A stretch of DNA of 64,000 bases from SZUA-430 sp034440355 (GCA_034440355.1 JAWXBY010000033.1:62001-126000); one strand, 5' to 3'; positions 53,282 to 61,623 are shown, counted from the stretch's first letter. Numbers and translations are program-made. The notes: generated by a model from the letters alone, not told the origin.

Positions 53282-54671
53282 CTCACTCGCCTTTCGTATC
53301 GGCGCTATCGCGGCGGGCTGGAGCCTCTTCGGGCTTCTCGTCGGCAGCTATTTCTTGTCGTCGCTGTTCCGCCAGTCGGCTGAGAGCGGCTTCGACAACC
53401 GTCTGTTAGGTGATCTTGAGAGCGTCATCGCCGTCGCCGAACTCGATTGTGCGGGGACGGTCACGATGCCCGTTCCGCTGATCGCCGAGCGGTTCATGAA
53501 CCCCTTCTCCGGCTGGTACTGGCAGATCGCCTCCATCGACAATCCGCCGCAGCCCAGACCCAAGCAGATGATGCGCTCACGCTCGCTGTGGGACCAATCG
53601 CTGACGCTCACGCCGATCGAGAAGCAGGGCGAACTCAAACTCGACTATGCGACGGGCCCCAAGCAGCAACGCCTGCGTTATGCGCAGCGGGTGGTGTCGC
53701 TGCCGCCGGCCGAAGCGGCGGAGGGCGCGCCGGCATGTAAGGTTGGGCCGCGCGTGCGGATCGCGGTGGCCGGCGACCTTTCCGACATCGAAGCGGATAT
53801 CGCCGAGTTCGACAGCACGCTGCTGTGGTCGGTGACGATCATGGGCGCGGGTCTGATCGGTCTCATGATCATGCTTGTTCGTTTGGGTTTGGCGCCGTTG
53901 AACCAGGTATCCCAGTCGCTTGCCGCCATTCGTGAGGGGCGTGCGGATCATCTGGAGGGGCAATTCCCGGCCGAGATTCAGCCGCTGGCCGATGAACTGA
54001 ACGCGCTGGTCGCGCACAACGCCGAGGTCGTGTCGCGCGCGCGGACGCATGTGGCGAACCTGGCGCACTTCCTCAAGACGCCGCTCAGCGTGATCGCGAA
54101 CGAGGTTCAAGGCGCGACCGGGCCGATGGCCGAGAGCGTGGCGCGGCAGGCGCAGGTGATGCGGCGGCAGGTCGATCACTATCTGACGCGGGCGCGGACG
54201 GTGGCGTCGGCCAAAGTGATCGGCGCGCGCACCGAAGCTGCGCCGATGCTGGTCGACCTCACGCGGGCGCTGTCGAAGATCTATGCGCCGCGCGGCATTC
54301 GGATCGAACGGCAGTGCCCGGATGGTTTGAGCTTCCGCGGCGATCGTTCCGACTTCGAAGAGATGGTCGGCAACCTGCTCGACAACGCGTGCAAGTGGGC
54401 GGAGGGCGAGGTCAACGTCGTCGTCGCGCCGGGCAAGCCCGGGCGGCTGACGGTCGCCGTCAGCGACGACGGGCCGGGCCTGACCGAAGAGCAAGCCAAG
54501 CGCGTCATCGAGCGCGGGGAGCGATTGGACGAGAGCAAGCCTGGCTCGGGCTTGGGTCTCGGCATCGTCAAGGAAATCGCGTCGCTCTACGGTGGGACGT
54601 TGACGCTTGGGCGGTCTGAGGCCGGCGGGTTAGCCGCCGTGCTTGATCTGCCGGCGGTGGAGCGGGGGTAG
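53268..54671 (+). CDS. PhoQ-like sensor histidine kinase
   Basis: 467 residues. Membrane helices near residues 8-32 and 184-206 enclose a periplasmic sensor; a HAMP segment follows, then HisKA with the variant site LAHFLKTPLSVI (PhoQ-style H-x-L-K-T-P, not H-E-L-R-T-P), and HATPase (DNACKWAEGEVN, DDGPGLTEEQ, GSGLGLGIVKEIASLYGG). Starts inside the end of the response regulator gene. The input signal is unknown. Confidence 0.92.
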   Translation: MLRTNSLAFRIGAIAAGWSLFGLLVGSYFLSSLFRQSAESGFDNRLLGDLESVIAVAELDCAGTVTMPVPLIAERFMNPFSGWYWQIASIDNPPQPRPKQMMRSRSLWDQSLTLTPIEKQGELKLDYATGPKQQRLRYAQRVVSLPPAEAAEGAPACKVGPRVRIAVAGDLSDIEADIAEFDSTLLWSVTIMGAGLIGLMIMLVRLGLAPLNQVSQSLAAIREGRADHLEGQFPAEIQPLADELNALVAHNAEVVSRARTHVANLAHFLKTPLSVIANEVQGATGPMAESVARQAQVMRRQVDHYLTRARTVASAKVIGARTEAAPMLVDLTRALSKIYAPRGIRIERQCPDGLSFRGDRSDFEEMVGNLLDNACKWAEGEVNVVVAPGKPGRLTVAVSDDGPGLTEEQAKRVIERGERLDESKPGSGLGLGIVKEIASLYGGTLTLGRSEAGGLAAVLDLPAVERG

Positions 54672-54688
54672 TCCATCACCCCCGAAGT

Positions 54689-54861
54689 CGTCATGGCCGG
54701 GCAAGCGAAGCGCGACCCGGCCACCCAGTGCGCGCACGTTCGTGCGCGTGAGAAAGGCGCGGCGTTATCAAAACGAATTGAGGTCTACAGAGTCTCTAGA
54801 GTCTCTGGGCCGCGCAGGCGCGCGGCCACTGGGTGGCCGGGTCAAGAGCCCGGCCATGACG
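54689..54861. repeat. long palindromic intergenic repeat, copy 2
   Basis: Outer arms CGTCATGGCCGGGC (54689-54702) and GCCCGGCCATGACG (54848-54861); inner arms GACCCGGCCACCCAGTG (54714-54730) and CACTGGGTGGCCGGGTC (54827-54843), 17 bp and perfect. Inside lie CGCGCACG-TT-CGTGCGCG and a tandem AGAGTCTCT (54789-54806). The arms will make one long cruciform or RNA stem. Confidence 0.85.
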
Positions 54862-54900
54862 AAATCAGGGAGGGCGATTGCAGACCAGACGGCCGTGGCG

Positions 54901-55215
54901 CTACTCGGCCTTGTCCTTCTTCTTCTTTTTGCCCTTGCCCTTCTTCTTCTTGTCGTCGGCGGCGGCGCGGGCTTCCTCTGATTCGCGGTCCTTGTCCTTC
55001 TTCTTTTCTTTTTCAGGGCCGTGATAGTCGGTCACGCCGATCGAAATCGCGTAGCACGCGAGCCTGACCGTGCGCGGAATTTTGACCGGGTCGCCGTCGC
55101 GTTCGCCCTTCTCGTAGTACTGCACGACGCGACGCTTCAGGCCGAGGATCTCGGCGGCGTCTTTCTGAGAGTAATCAAGGGTTTTGCGCCAACGCTTGAA
55201 GTCGTGTCCCTTCAT
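54901..55215 (-). CDS. XRE-family helix-turn-helix protein with lysine-rich tail
   Basis: 104 residues from MKGHDFKRWRKTLDYSQKD. The Cro/CI-type HTH is in residues 4-40 (AAEILGLKRRVVQYYEKGER), and a short segment RTVRLACYAISIG follows; this HTH family is widespread in alphaproteobacteria. Residues 66-104 are nearly only Lys, Glu and Asp (KEKKKDKDRES ... KKKGKGKKKKKDKAE), disordered and probably nucleic-acid binding. ATG at 55260 is an alternative start. Confidence 0.75.
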   Translation of the reverse strand: MKGHDFKRWRKTLDYSQKDAAEILGLKRRVVQYYEKGERDGDPVKIPRTVRLACYAISIGVTDYHGPEKEKKKDKDRESEEARAAADDKKKKGKGKKKKKDKAE

Positions 55216-55434
55216 TAGGGCACCCACCAATTTGTTTGTTTTGAGCAGAGCTTTCCGCATACGGACGATAGCACGTTGTGCGGTTGCGAAGCCACCCTGG
55301 CGAAAAAAGCGCACGCGGTGCGTGTCACACACTTGTCATAATGCGCACGATGTGCATATTAACCAACAGACGCACTTCGTGCGCGCTCGTGCGGGCCACG
55401 TTCCCGTTGTTTGGTTTGATGAGGAGAAGACCCC

Positions 55435-55587
55435 ATGAGCCAGATTTATTACGGGGTGCCGAAGCCTAGGTACGCCTATCGGGTGACCTTCGGCGGAACC
55501 GTACGCGTGACGACCGACCCAATCGAGGTAGCGCGCATTCGCCGGGCCTACCCGGCCGCGCGGGTGGAGATCGTTCCCATCGCTTAA
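55435..55587 (+). CDS. 50-residue ORF, unknown, divergent from the HTH gene
   Basis: MSQIYYGVPKPRYAYRVTFG and onward to VEIVPIA, 50 residues, with a GAGGAGA ribosome site 7 nt upstream of the ATG. Short alternating strands suggest a small beta-rich protein. It lies 219 nt from the divergent HTH start and 141 nt before the FecR-domain gene. No family known; the ribosome site argues that it is expressed. Confidence 0.55.
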   Translation: MSQIYYGVPKPRYAYRVTFGGTVRVTTDPIEVARIRRAYPAARVEIVPIA

Positions 55588-55728
55588 CCTACAGCGTGTA
55601 GCGCTGGTCATAAGCCTGCGGGCGGGCCGTTGCAGCGCAAGGTTACTGAGCCTAAATTCGCGAGTCTGTGGGGGCAGGGGCTGTATTTTGCGGCCTCTGC
55701 CTCTTTTGCGTGAAAGGGGCTCTTTCCC

Positions 55729-56430
55729 ATGCGAATGACGGTTCTGGCGCTTTTGGTTCCGGCCACGTTGGGCCTTTCGGCGGTTGCCTGGGCGGAAAAC
55801 GTGGGCGAGGCGACGCGGGTTCAGCGGTTCGCCTATCAGACGATACCCCAGGCGCAGAAGACGCCGATCTACCGGCTGGATCCGGTCGTGCGCAACGCGC
55901 GGCTGGAGACGGTGCCGTCAGGTGCGCTCGAAGTGACGTTCACGGACGGTAGCCGGTTGACGCTGGGGTCGGCCTCGGCGGTTGTGGTCGACAATTACGT
56001 CTTCGGCGGCGCACAGGGCGCCAGCGGACAGACGCTGAAGATGACGCGCGGGCTGTTCCGCTTCGTCTCAGGTTCGATGCCCAAGGATCAGGTGAAGCTG
56101 CAGACGCCATCGGTGACGATCGGCATTCGCGGCACCATCGTGAAGGTGAAGTCCGATGACAACGGCGTCGGCACCATCTTCTTCGAACACGGCGAGGGCT
56201 ATGTCGATAACGGCAAGGGCCAAACCGTGCAGATGGGCCAAGGCGACATGGTCAAGATCGGGCCGGATGGTTCGATCGGCACGCCCGAGAACAAAGGCTG
56301 GAGCGCCGGCGAGGAAGCGGTCGATTTCGGGCTCAATCCGTTCGGGCAGCGCAATCACGGGACGGAGGGCGGCACCGGCGGCGGCGACGGCGCGGGCTCG
56401 TCGGGCGGCGGCGGCAACAGCAACGACTGA
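55729..56430 (+). CDS. FecR-domain secreted protein
   Basis: 233 residues with a signal peptide (MRMTVLALLVPATLGLSAVAWA). The FecR fold covers residues 65-165: LEVTFTDGSRLTLGSASAVVV, MTRGLFRFVSGSM, TPSVTIGIRGTIVKV, then GEGYVDNGKGQTVQMGQGDMV. The tail is Gly/Ser-rich (GGTGGGDGAGSSGGG). FecR-domain proteins without a sigma factor are often surface or adhesin accessory factors. Not part of a sigma/anti-sigma pair here. Confidence 0.82.
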   Translation: MRMTVLALLVPATLGLSAVAWAENVGEATRVQRFAYQTIPQAQKTPIYRLDPVVRNARLETVPSGALEVTFTDGSRLTLGSASAVVVDNYVFGGAQGASGQTLKMTRGLFRFVSGSMPKDQVKLQTPSVTIGIRGTIVKVKSDDNGVGTIFFEHGEGYVDNGKGQTVQMGQGDMVKIGPDGSIGTPENKGWSAGEEAVDFGLNPFGQRNHGTEGGTGGGDGAGSSGGGGNSND

Positions 56431-56578
56431 ACCGACATCCGTAATTCCGCCAGGATTGGCCTGTTGATGAGGCACGAGTAGAAATTATTAAATCGCGGAC
56501 GCTACGTTTTGGATTGCGGCTTTTAAGATCCGCGCCAAGGCCGTGCGGCCGGGGCGTCGGGGCATAGAACGCAACAAG

Positions 56579-57982
56579 ATGCAGCTGCCCGTCAAAGAGC
56601 ACGAGCTCAAGCAGTTTCTCGCCTCGCTGCCGTCGGACAAGGCTCTGACCTTGGCGGCGGCGGTGGAGCGCGGGCGGCTGGCGGGCGAGACGAAGCTTCC
56701 CGTCGATATGATCCTGGACGGGTTGCGGCCGCAGCTCCGGCGGATGAATGCGCGCCGTATTCCTTCGCCGCAGCGTCTGGCGTGCGAGCCGTTCGCCGAC
56801 TTCCTGGTTGACCAACGCGACTTCAAGCAGCCCGGGCGCATCGCGCGCGCCAGCGTGCGGACGCTATGGCGGTGGCTGGCGAAGGAGGGCTTGCGCGTCA
56901 CGCTCGCCGATCTTGAATCCCAGATTGCGCGCGCGATCCTTGTTCGCGAGTCCAAGGCGCAGGGCGATCTCGTGGCGCGGCTTCAGGGCGAGATCGTGGC
57001 CACGATCCGCGCGGCGACCGAGCGCGCCTCGGAAGGCAGCGCTGAGCGGCGCGGGCTTATCGCGAAATTCGGCAGCGAAGATGCGCTCTCGGACATCGAA
57101 GAGATTGCGATGTTGTTGGGTGGCGCCGGTGAGTTGTCGCCGCTGCGTGGGTTGCTGCCGCGGCGCATCGACATGCTGACCGAACAGCACACGTCGTTCA
57201 TTCGCGACATCTACGATCAGCTGGCGGCGCGGCGGCCGGAGTTGTGTCCTTACGTTGGGCTGCTGGTGCTGGCGCGGTTGAAGCGGCCGTGGGAGGCGCT
57301 GCGCTTGGCGAGCGTCATGTCGCGGCGGACGAATGAGATTTTGTTCAGTCAGACGGATATGGGCGTCGTCGGCGATCTGTTGCTCGCGGACATGGAGAAC
57401 CTGGCGCTCGACATTGCGTCGGTGCGACCGGAGTTGCTCGACCCGGAAGTCGTGCTCAACAAGCTCGAGCGCTTCGTGCAGATGTCGGGCGGGCTGGTGC
57501 GCGAGATCGGCGTGCGGCGCGACGGCAAGTGGGGGCAGCGGCTGATCAAGATCCGCCAGCTTGTCTCGGATGCGATGGATGCGCTGATCGCGCGGACGCC
57601 GCGCGAGATTACCGCGGCGTTGCCGGTGCAGCGTCTGGGCGCCTTCGGCGGACGCGGTCCGCGCCGGCCGGACCTTTCGCGCGATCCGGATAAGCAGAAG
57701 ATCGAGAAGGCGCTGTTGTGGGGGCGGCTACTTGCGGGCGCGACGCCTTATGCCGGTGGCGGCGCGTTCTATTCCGCGCACAAGGATGCGTTCGAAGAGG
57801 TGTCGCATTTCTTGCGCGCCTATGCCGAAAGCATGGTCAGCGAATTGCGCGCGCTCGACTTCGACAAGCGGCCGCGCGCGCAAGAGTTCATGCAGCACGC
57901 GGAGACGCTTTCCGACACCATTCTCGGCGTCGAAGAAACCGATTTGATGCGCCGGCGCGTTGCCGCGGCGCTGGCGCGATAG
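56579..57982 (+). CDS. hypothetical all-helical cytoplasmic protein, unknown
   Basis: 467 residues from MQLPVKEHELKQFLASLPSD. Nearly all predicted alpha helix, with no signal peptide or membrane segment. Landmarks are a basic segment MNARRIPSPQRLACEPF, a TLWRWLAKEGLRV stretch and many Arg/Leu/Glu helices through to the end. No domain recognised. It follows a 148-nt gap after the FecR gene and has ATG 56579 (56543 adds a short Arg/Gly-rich leader). Its role is unknown. Confidence 0.65.
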   Translation: MQLPVKEHELKQFLASLPSDKALTLAAAVERGRLAGETKLPVDMILDGLRPQLRRMNARRIPSPQRLACEPFADFLVDQRDFKQPGRIARASVRTLWRWLAKEGLRVTLADLESQIARAILVRESKAQGDLVARLQGEIVATIRAATERASEGSAERRGLIAKFGSEDALSDIEEIAMLLGGAGELSPLRGLLPRRIDMLTEQHTSFIRDIYDQLAARRPELCPYVGLLVLARLKRPWEALRLASVMSRRTNEILFSQTDMGVVGDLLLADMENLALDIASVRPELLDPEVVLNKLERFVQMSGGLVREIGVRRDGKWGQRLIKIRQLVSDAMDALIARTPREITAALPVQRLGAFGGRGPRRPDLSRDPDKQKIEKALLWGRLLAGATPYAGGGAFYSAHKDAFEEVSHFLRAYAESMVSELRALDFDKRPRAQEFMQHAETLSDTILGVEETDLMRRRVAAALAR

Positions 57983-58337
57983 CGCAGCATTGAACAATCA
58001 GCGTGGCGTCTCAAAGACGCTCAATCATGAACGCCAGCGTTGCAAGTTCCTGTTCCCAAAACGAAACAGCGGTATCGTTCCGGCAATTTGCGATTAAATC
58101 TTCGTCATGACAATTGGTCGCGTGCTTAAGAAAAGCTAGCGCTGCTGCGGGTTTTTAGCATCAATGTGTAAATCCTAAACGGCAACCTGCACCTTGGGGC
58201 AGGTGGCGCGCGCGGCATGACTTGCGCATATCGGACCTCGGCGTCGTCAAACGAACTGATGCGGCGCCCATGACCGGACACGGCTTTCACGCGGGGTGTC
58301 CGGTCCGTCGGCAACAACAACCGAAGGTCAAAAATTG
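57983..58337. other. intergenic region before the SleB-type gene (355 nt)
   Basis: No gene is supported. Very short frames (27 aa at 58027, 9 aa after it) lack ribosome sites. It holds a 6-bp hairpin near 58182-58201 (ACCTGC/GCAGGT) and a long hairpin just before the SleB start. The part at 58040-58170 is less G+C-rich than neighbouring genes. Confidence 0.4.
58272..58305 (+). promoter_or_regulatory. hairpin in the leader of the SleB-type gene
   Basis: GACCGGACAC at 58272-58281 pairs perfectly with GTGTCCGGTC at 58296-58305 across a 14-nt loop, ending 32 nt before the ATG. No U-run follows, so it is not a standard terminator; it may affect mRNA stability or be an operator. Confidence 0.5.
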
Positions 58338-59081
58338 ATGCTCACCGCGTTCGTTCGCGTTAGCCGTTTCGTTGGGTGGTCCGTTCTGTCGACGGCCGCG
58401 GCGTTTGCTTTCACTGTGTCCCTGTCGACGTTCGAAGCGGCGGCGGCGCCGGCGGACAATGTCGTCAAAGAACTTCCGTCCGGCTTGTACGTATTCGAGT
58501 CGGGCCGCATCGGCATGAAGCCGGTCTCCGACAGTCCGGGCGATCCGGTCGCGGCCGTCGATCCGGCGATCGTTCCCGATCTTGGCGTGGACGAGGCTTC
58601 GACCGATGACGACTCCGCGATCGTTCCCGACCTCGGCGTCGAGGTCGCTTCGAACGACGAGCCCGCGACGCGGGGCGAGAAACATTGTCTTGCGACGGCG
58701 ATCTATTTCGAAGCGCGCGGCGAGAGCGTGAAGGGACAAAAGGCGGTGGCCGAAGTGGTTCTTGCGCGGACGCGCACACCGGGCCGGCCGTCGACGATTT
58801 GCGGCGTGGTCTACGAAGGCTCGAAGCGCAGGACGGGTTGTCAGTTCTCGTTCACGTGCGACCGGGCATCCGATGTGGCGCGCAACGGCTCGCAATGGGC
58901 GCAGGCGCAGAAGATCGCGGCGGCCGTCATGCTGACGCGCGGCCGCGGCAAGTCGGTCTCGCGCGGGGCTACCTTCTATCACGCCGACTATGTGAAGCCG
59001 CGTTGGGCGCGCGGGATGGTGCGCGTCGCGCAGATCGGTTCGCACATCTTCTATCGGCCGAAGCGCGGACGGCTTCTCTAA
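58338..59081 (+). CDS. SleB-type cell wall hydrolase
   Basis: 247 residues. N-terminal signal or anchor (residues 14-37), a linker with a repeated motif (AIVPDLGVDEAST, AIVPDLGVEVASN), then the Hydrolase_2 domain: CLATAIYFEARGESVKGQKAVAEVVLAR, GCQFSFTCD, and ATFYHADYVKP with the active-site Glu in YFEARGE. Predicted to cleave peptidoglycan in growth or division. Preceded by a hairpin. Confidence 0.88.
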   Translation: MLTAFVRVSRFVGWSVLSTAAAFAFTVSLSTFEAAAAPADNVVKELPSGLYVFESGRIGMKPVSDSPGDPVAAVDPAIVPDLGVDEASTDDDSAIVPDLGVEVASNDEPATRGEKHCLATAIYFEARGESVKGQKAVAEVVLARTRTPGRPSTICGVVYEGSKRRTGCQFSFTCDRASDVARNGSQWAQAQKIAAAVMLTRGRGKSVSRGATFYHADYVKPRWARGMVRVAQIGSHIFYRPKRGRLL

Positions 59082-59126
59082 GGCGCTTGTGGAAAGATTG
59101 TCGTGCCCGCTTCGGCGGGCATTGAC

Positions 59127-59477
59127 ATGATGGAACAAATCACGAACCCTAGCGTTCCGTTGAGCGGAGTCGCATCGGTGAGCGTGATTTCCTGGAAGGC
59201 CCTGCATCCCGAACGTTTCGCGCGCGCAGCCGAGCGGAAGAACTGGCGCATGGCGCGCAAGGTGGCGACGGGGCGCGCCGGCAAAGACGTGCTGATGCCG
59301 AAGGCGCGGGCGGTGGCGACGTCGGGCGCGTGTTCCGGCTGGATCCAGGTGCTCAACGCGCTTGAGGGACTCGGCGTCGACACGGCGCTGCTGCGCATTT
59401 GGTCCACGGCGAGCGATAAGGATGAGATCGATCGCCTGTGCCGCCGCGCGCGGTCAGCGACGGCGAAGCGGCGTTGA
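59127..59477 (+). CDS. hypothetical protein, unknown function
   Basis: 116 residues from MMEQITNPSVPLSGVASVS. Cytoplasmic, basic; a helix-rich middle (SWKALHPERFARAAERKNWRMARK), and a C-terminal LNALEGLGVDTALLRIW, ending with RRARSATAKRR. No domain recognised. Starts 45 nt after the SleB gene; the start could also be 59103 or 59130. Confidence 0.45.
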   Translation: MMEQITNPSVPLSGVASVSVISWKALHPERFARAAERKNWRMARKVATGRAGKDVLMPKARAVATSGACSGWIQVLNALEGLGVDTALLRIWSTASDKDEIDRLCRRARSATAKRR

Positions 59478-59631
59478 GGCGCCCTTTGGCGAGGCAACGA
59501 ATCTGTTTCGATCCGTTCGCAAACGGAACTTGCGGTTCCATTTGATGCGATTGGTCGCGCATTCGTGCGTGATCACTTGACACATCAGACGATCGCAGGC
59601 GGAATTTGCTTCGATACTCAGGAGTACGAAG

Positions 59632-59868
59632 TTGTCCACGAAGCGTCAGTACTTCTTGCCGATCGAGGTCGATGCGCTGCGAGCGGCGACCGAGCAGACA
59701 TCGGCCATCATCCCCCACGCCACGGGCGCTGAAGCCCCCGATAAAGAAAAGGTTGCGCGCTGCGTCCTTGAAGTCGCGGCGCAGAACGAGACGGTGGATG
59801 CCGTTCAGTTGACCGATGAGGCGTGCGCGCGACTGGGCGTGGCGCCGCGGAGCAAGGCCTTTCACTAG
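59632..59868 (+). CDS. hypothetical protein, unknown function
   Basis: 78 residues from TTG at 59632 with a strong AGGAG 7 nt upstream. MSTKRQYFLPIEVDALRAAT, then a mostly helical chain ending VAPRSKAFH. No family recognised and no membrane or export signal. The good ribosome site suggests that it is real. Confidence 0.45.
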   Translation: MSTKRQYFLPIEVDALRAATEQTSAIIPHATGAEAPDKEKVARCVLEVAAQNETVDAVQLTDEACARLGVAPRSKAFH

Positions 59869-59979
59869 CGCCGGCCTGAACCGAGCGGCTACGCACGAAT
59901 TGGCGACAGAGGGCGTCCGCGTCCGCACATGCGCGGCCGTACGACGGCACAATGGCGCCTGTGCTTTGATTTAGCGGAC

Positions 59980-61527
59980 CTAGCCGCCTGGAGAACTAGG
60001 GGGTGGCGCCCGCCGTTTTGACCGGCGGCGTCGTCGCCGCTTTCGTTCAAGCGGCGGCGCGCTCGCGACCAAGACCGGTATTGCGCTTTGGCGGCAGCGA
60101 TCGCAGGTGCCGCAGCGCGGTGGGTTGTCTTCGCCGAAGTATCGCCGGATGAAGACGCTTCGGCATTCCAGTGATGTGGCGTAGGCAGCGACGGTTTTGA
60201 GTTTGCGCTCGCCTTCGAACTGCGCGGTTTTCACCTTTGCGATGAGGTCGCGTGCACCGGCCCGAAATGCCGGCAGCGAGCCCGCGATGGCGATGGCTTT
60301 GTCCTTGCTGTGCGTGATGAGGCCCGCGTCCTCGAGATCGACGAGCAATGCTTCGGCGATCCGCGCGGGAACGCCGGCGGAGAACGCGAGCGTCGACGCC
60401 GTCGGCGTGCGGCTTTCCTCGGCCCAGGCCACGAGCGCCTTTTCGAGTCCCAAAAGGTGGCGCACGCTCGGGCGGCTCAGCGTTTGAAGGTGTTCCTGGA
60501 TGTCGAGGTCGGCTTCGTCGAACAGCAGCACGCAGTCGGCCGCGTTGCCGTCGCGGCCGGCGCGCCCGGCCTCCTGCACATACTGCTCGAGCGATCCCGG
60601 CGCGTGATAGTGCACGATGTAGCGGATGTTCGGCTTGTCGATGCCCATGCCGAAGGCGCTGGTCGCCACCATGATGAGGCGGCCCTTCGGCTCCATGAAG
60701 CGGCGCTGCGCGGCGTCGCGATCGGCCGCCGACATTTTGCCGTGGTAGCGCACGACGGGAATGCCGACGCGCTTCAGTACGTTCGTGAGCTGATCGACGG
60801 CGACCGTCGTCGCGCAATAGATGATGCCGGGCCGGCGCAGGCCCTTGATGAGTTTTCCGGCGGCCGTGTTCTTCTGCGGCCCCGGCACGACCTCGACACT
60901 GAGATGCAGCGACTTGCGGTGCGCGGGCGCGGTCAGCACCAACGCTTTGCGCAGCGAGAGGCGCGCGGCGATGTCTTCGCGCACGCGCGGGGTCGCCGTT
61001 GCCGTCAGTGCGAGCGTCGGTGGATTGCCCAGCCGTTCGCGCGCCGCGTTCAACCGCAAGTAGGACGGACGGAAATCGTGGCCCCACTCCGAGATGCAGT
61101 GCGCTTCGTCGACGCACAGCAGCGCCGGCCGCGCGCGCTCGATCAGCGGCGCCATCGTCTTCGACTCGATCGTCTCTGGCGTGGTGAGCACGACGAGGTG
61201 TCCGCTGCGCTCAAGCCGCTCGACGGCGGCGCGACGCTCGGCCACGCGCAAGCGGCTGTGAAACGTGACGACGGGCACGCCGCGCGACTTGAGCGAGCGC
61301 TCCTGATCGGCCATCAGCGCGATGAGCGGCGAGACGACGACCGTCGGCCGCTTCAAGATCATCGCCGGCACTTGATAGATGAGCGATTTGCCGAAGCCGG
61401 TGGGCAGCGCGACGAGCGCATCGCGTCCGCCGAGGATCGCGAGCATCGCCTGTTCTTGCTCCGGGCGCAGCCGCTTGATCGCAAACGTTCGTCGCGCGAC
61501 GCGGCGGATTTCATCGAGAAGGTTCAC
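59980..61527 (-). CDS. RecQ-family ATP-dependent DNA helicase
   Basis: 515 residues. Walker A LPTGFGKSLIYQVPA, DEAH box VDEAHCISEWGHDFRP, motif VI QEAGRAGRDG, and the zinc site CRSVFIRRYFGEDNPPRCGTCDRC after the helicase core. There is no HRDC domain, and the end is a basic RKRRRRRRSKRR tail. Unwinds DNA 3' to 5' in recombination and repair. I choose GTG at 61527 (VNLLDEIRRVARR), which has GGAGG 8 nt upstream. Confidence 0.92.
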   Translation of the reverse strand: MNLLDEIRRVARRTFAIKRLRPEQEQAMLAILGGRDALVALPTGFGKSLIYQVPAMILKRPTVVVSPLIALMADQERSLKSRGVPVVTFHSRLRVAERRAAVERLERSGHLVVLTTPETIESKTMAPLIERARPALLCVDEAHCISEWGHDFRPSYLRLNAARERLGNPPTLALTATATPRVREDIAARLSLRKALVLTAPAHRKSLHLSVEVVPGPQKNTAAGKLIKGLRRPGIIYCATTVAVDQLTNVLKRVGIPVVRYHGKMSAADRDAAQRRFMEPKGRLIMVATSAFGMGIDKPNIRYIVHYHAPGSLEQYVQEAGRAGRDGNAADCVLLFDEADLDIQEHLQTLSRPSVRHLLGLEKALVAWAEESRTPTASTLAFSAGVPARIAEALLVDLEDAGLITHSKDKAIAIAGSLPAFRAGARDLIAKVKTAQFEGERKLKTVAAYATSLECRSVFIRRYFGEDNPPRCGTCDRCRQSAIPVLVASAPPLERKRRRRRRSKRRAPPPSSPGG

Positions 61528-61623
61528 AAGCCGGCCTCCGGATCGTCCGAGATATAAGGTTCGGCTGCGACGCATGCAAAGGCGGTCACGATCGCGCGGC
61601 GAAGGTGTCTTGTCGGCGTTGCG

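Noticed and set aside
58027..58139. 27-aa and 9-aa frames with an ATGA overlap before the SleB gene
   Set aside because: No ribosome sites and no similarity; likely chance.
60310..61557. 415-codon open frame antisense to the RecQ helicase
   Set aside because: Shadow of the helicase; low-complexity Arg/His/Asp text and no start signal.
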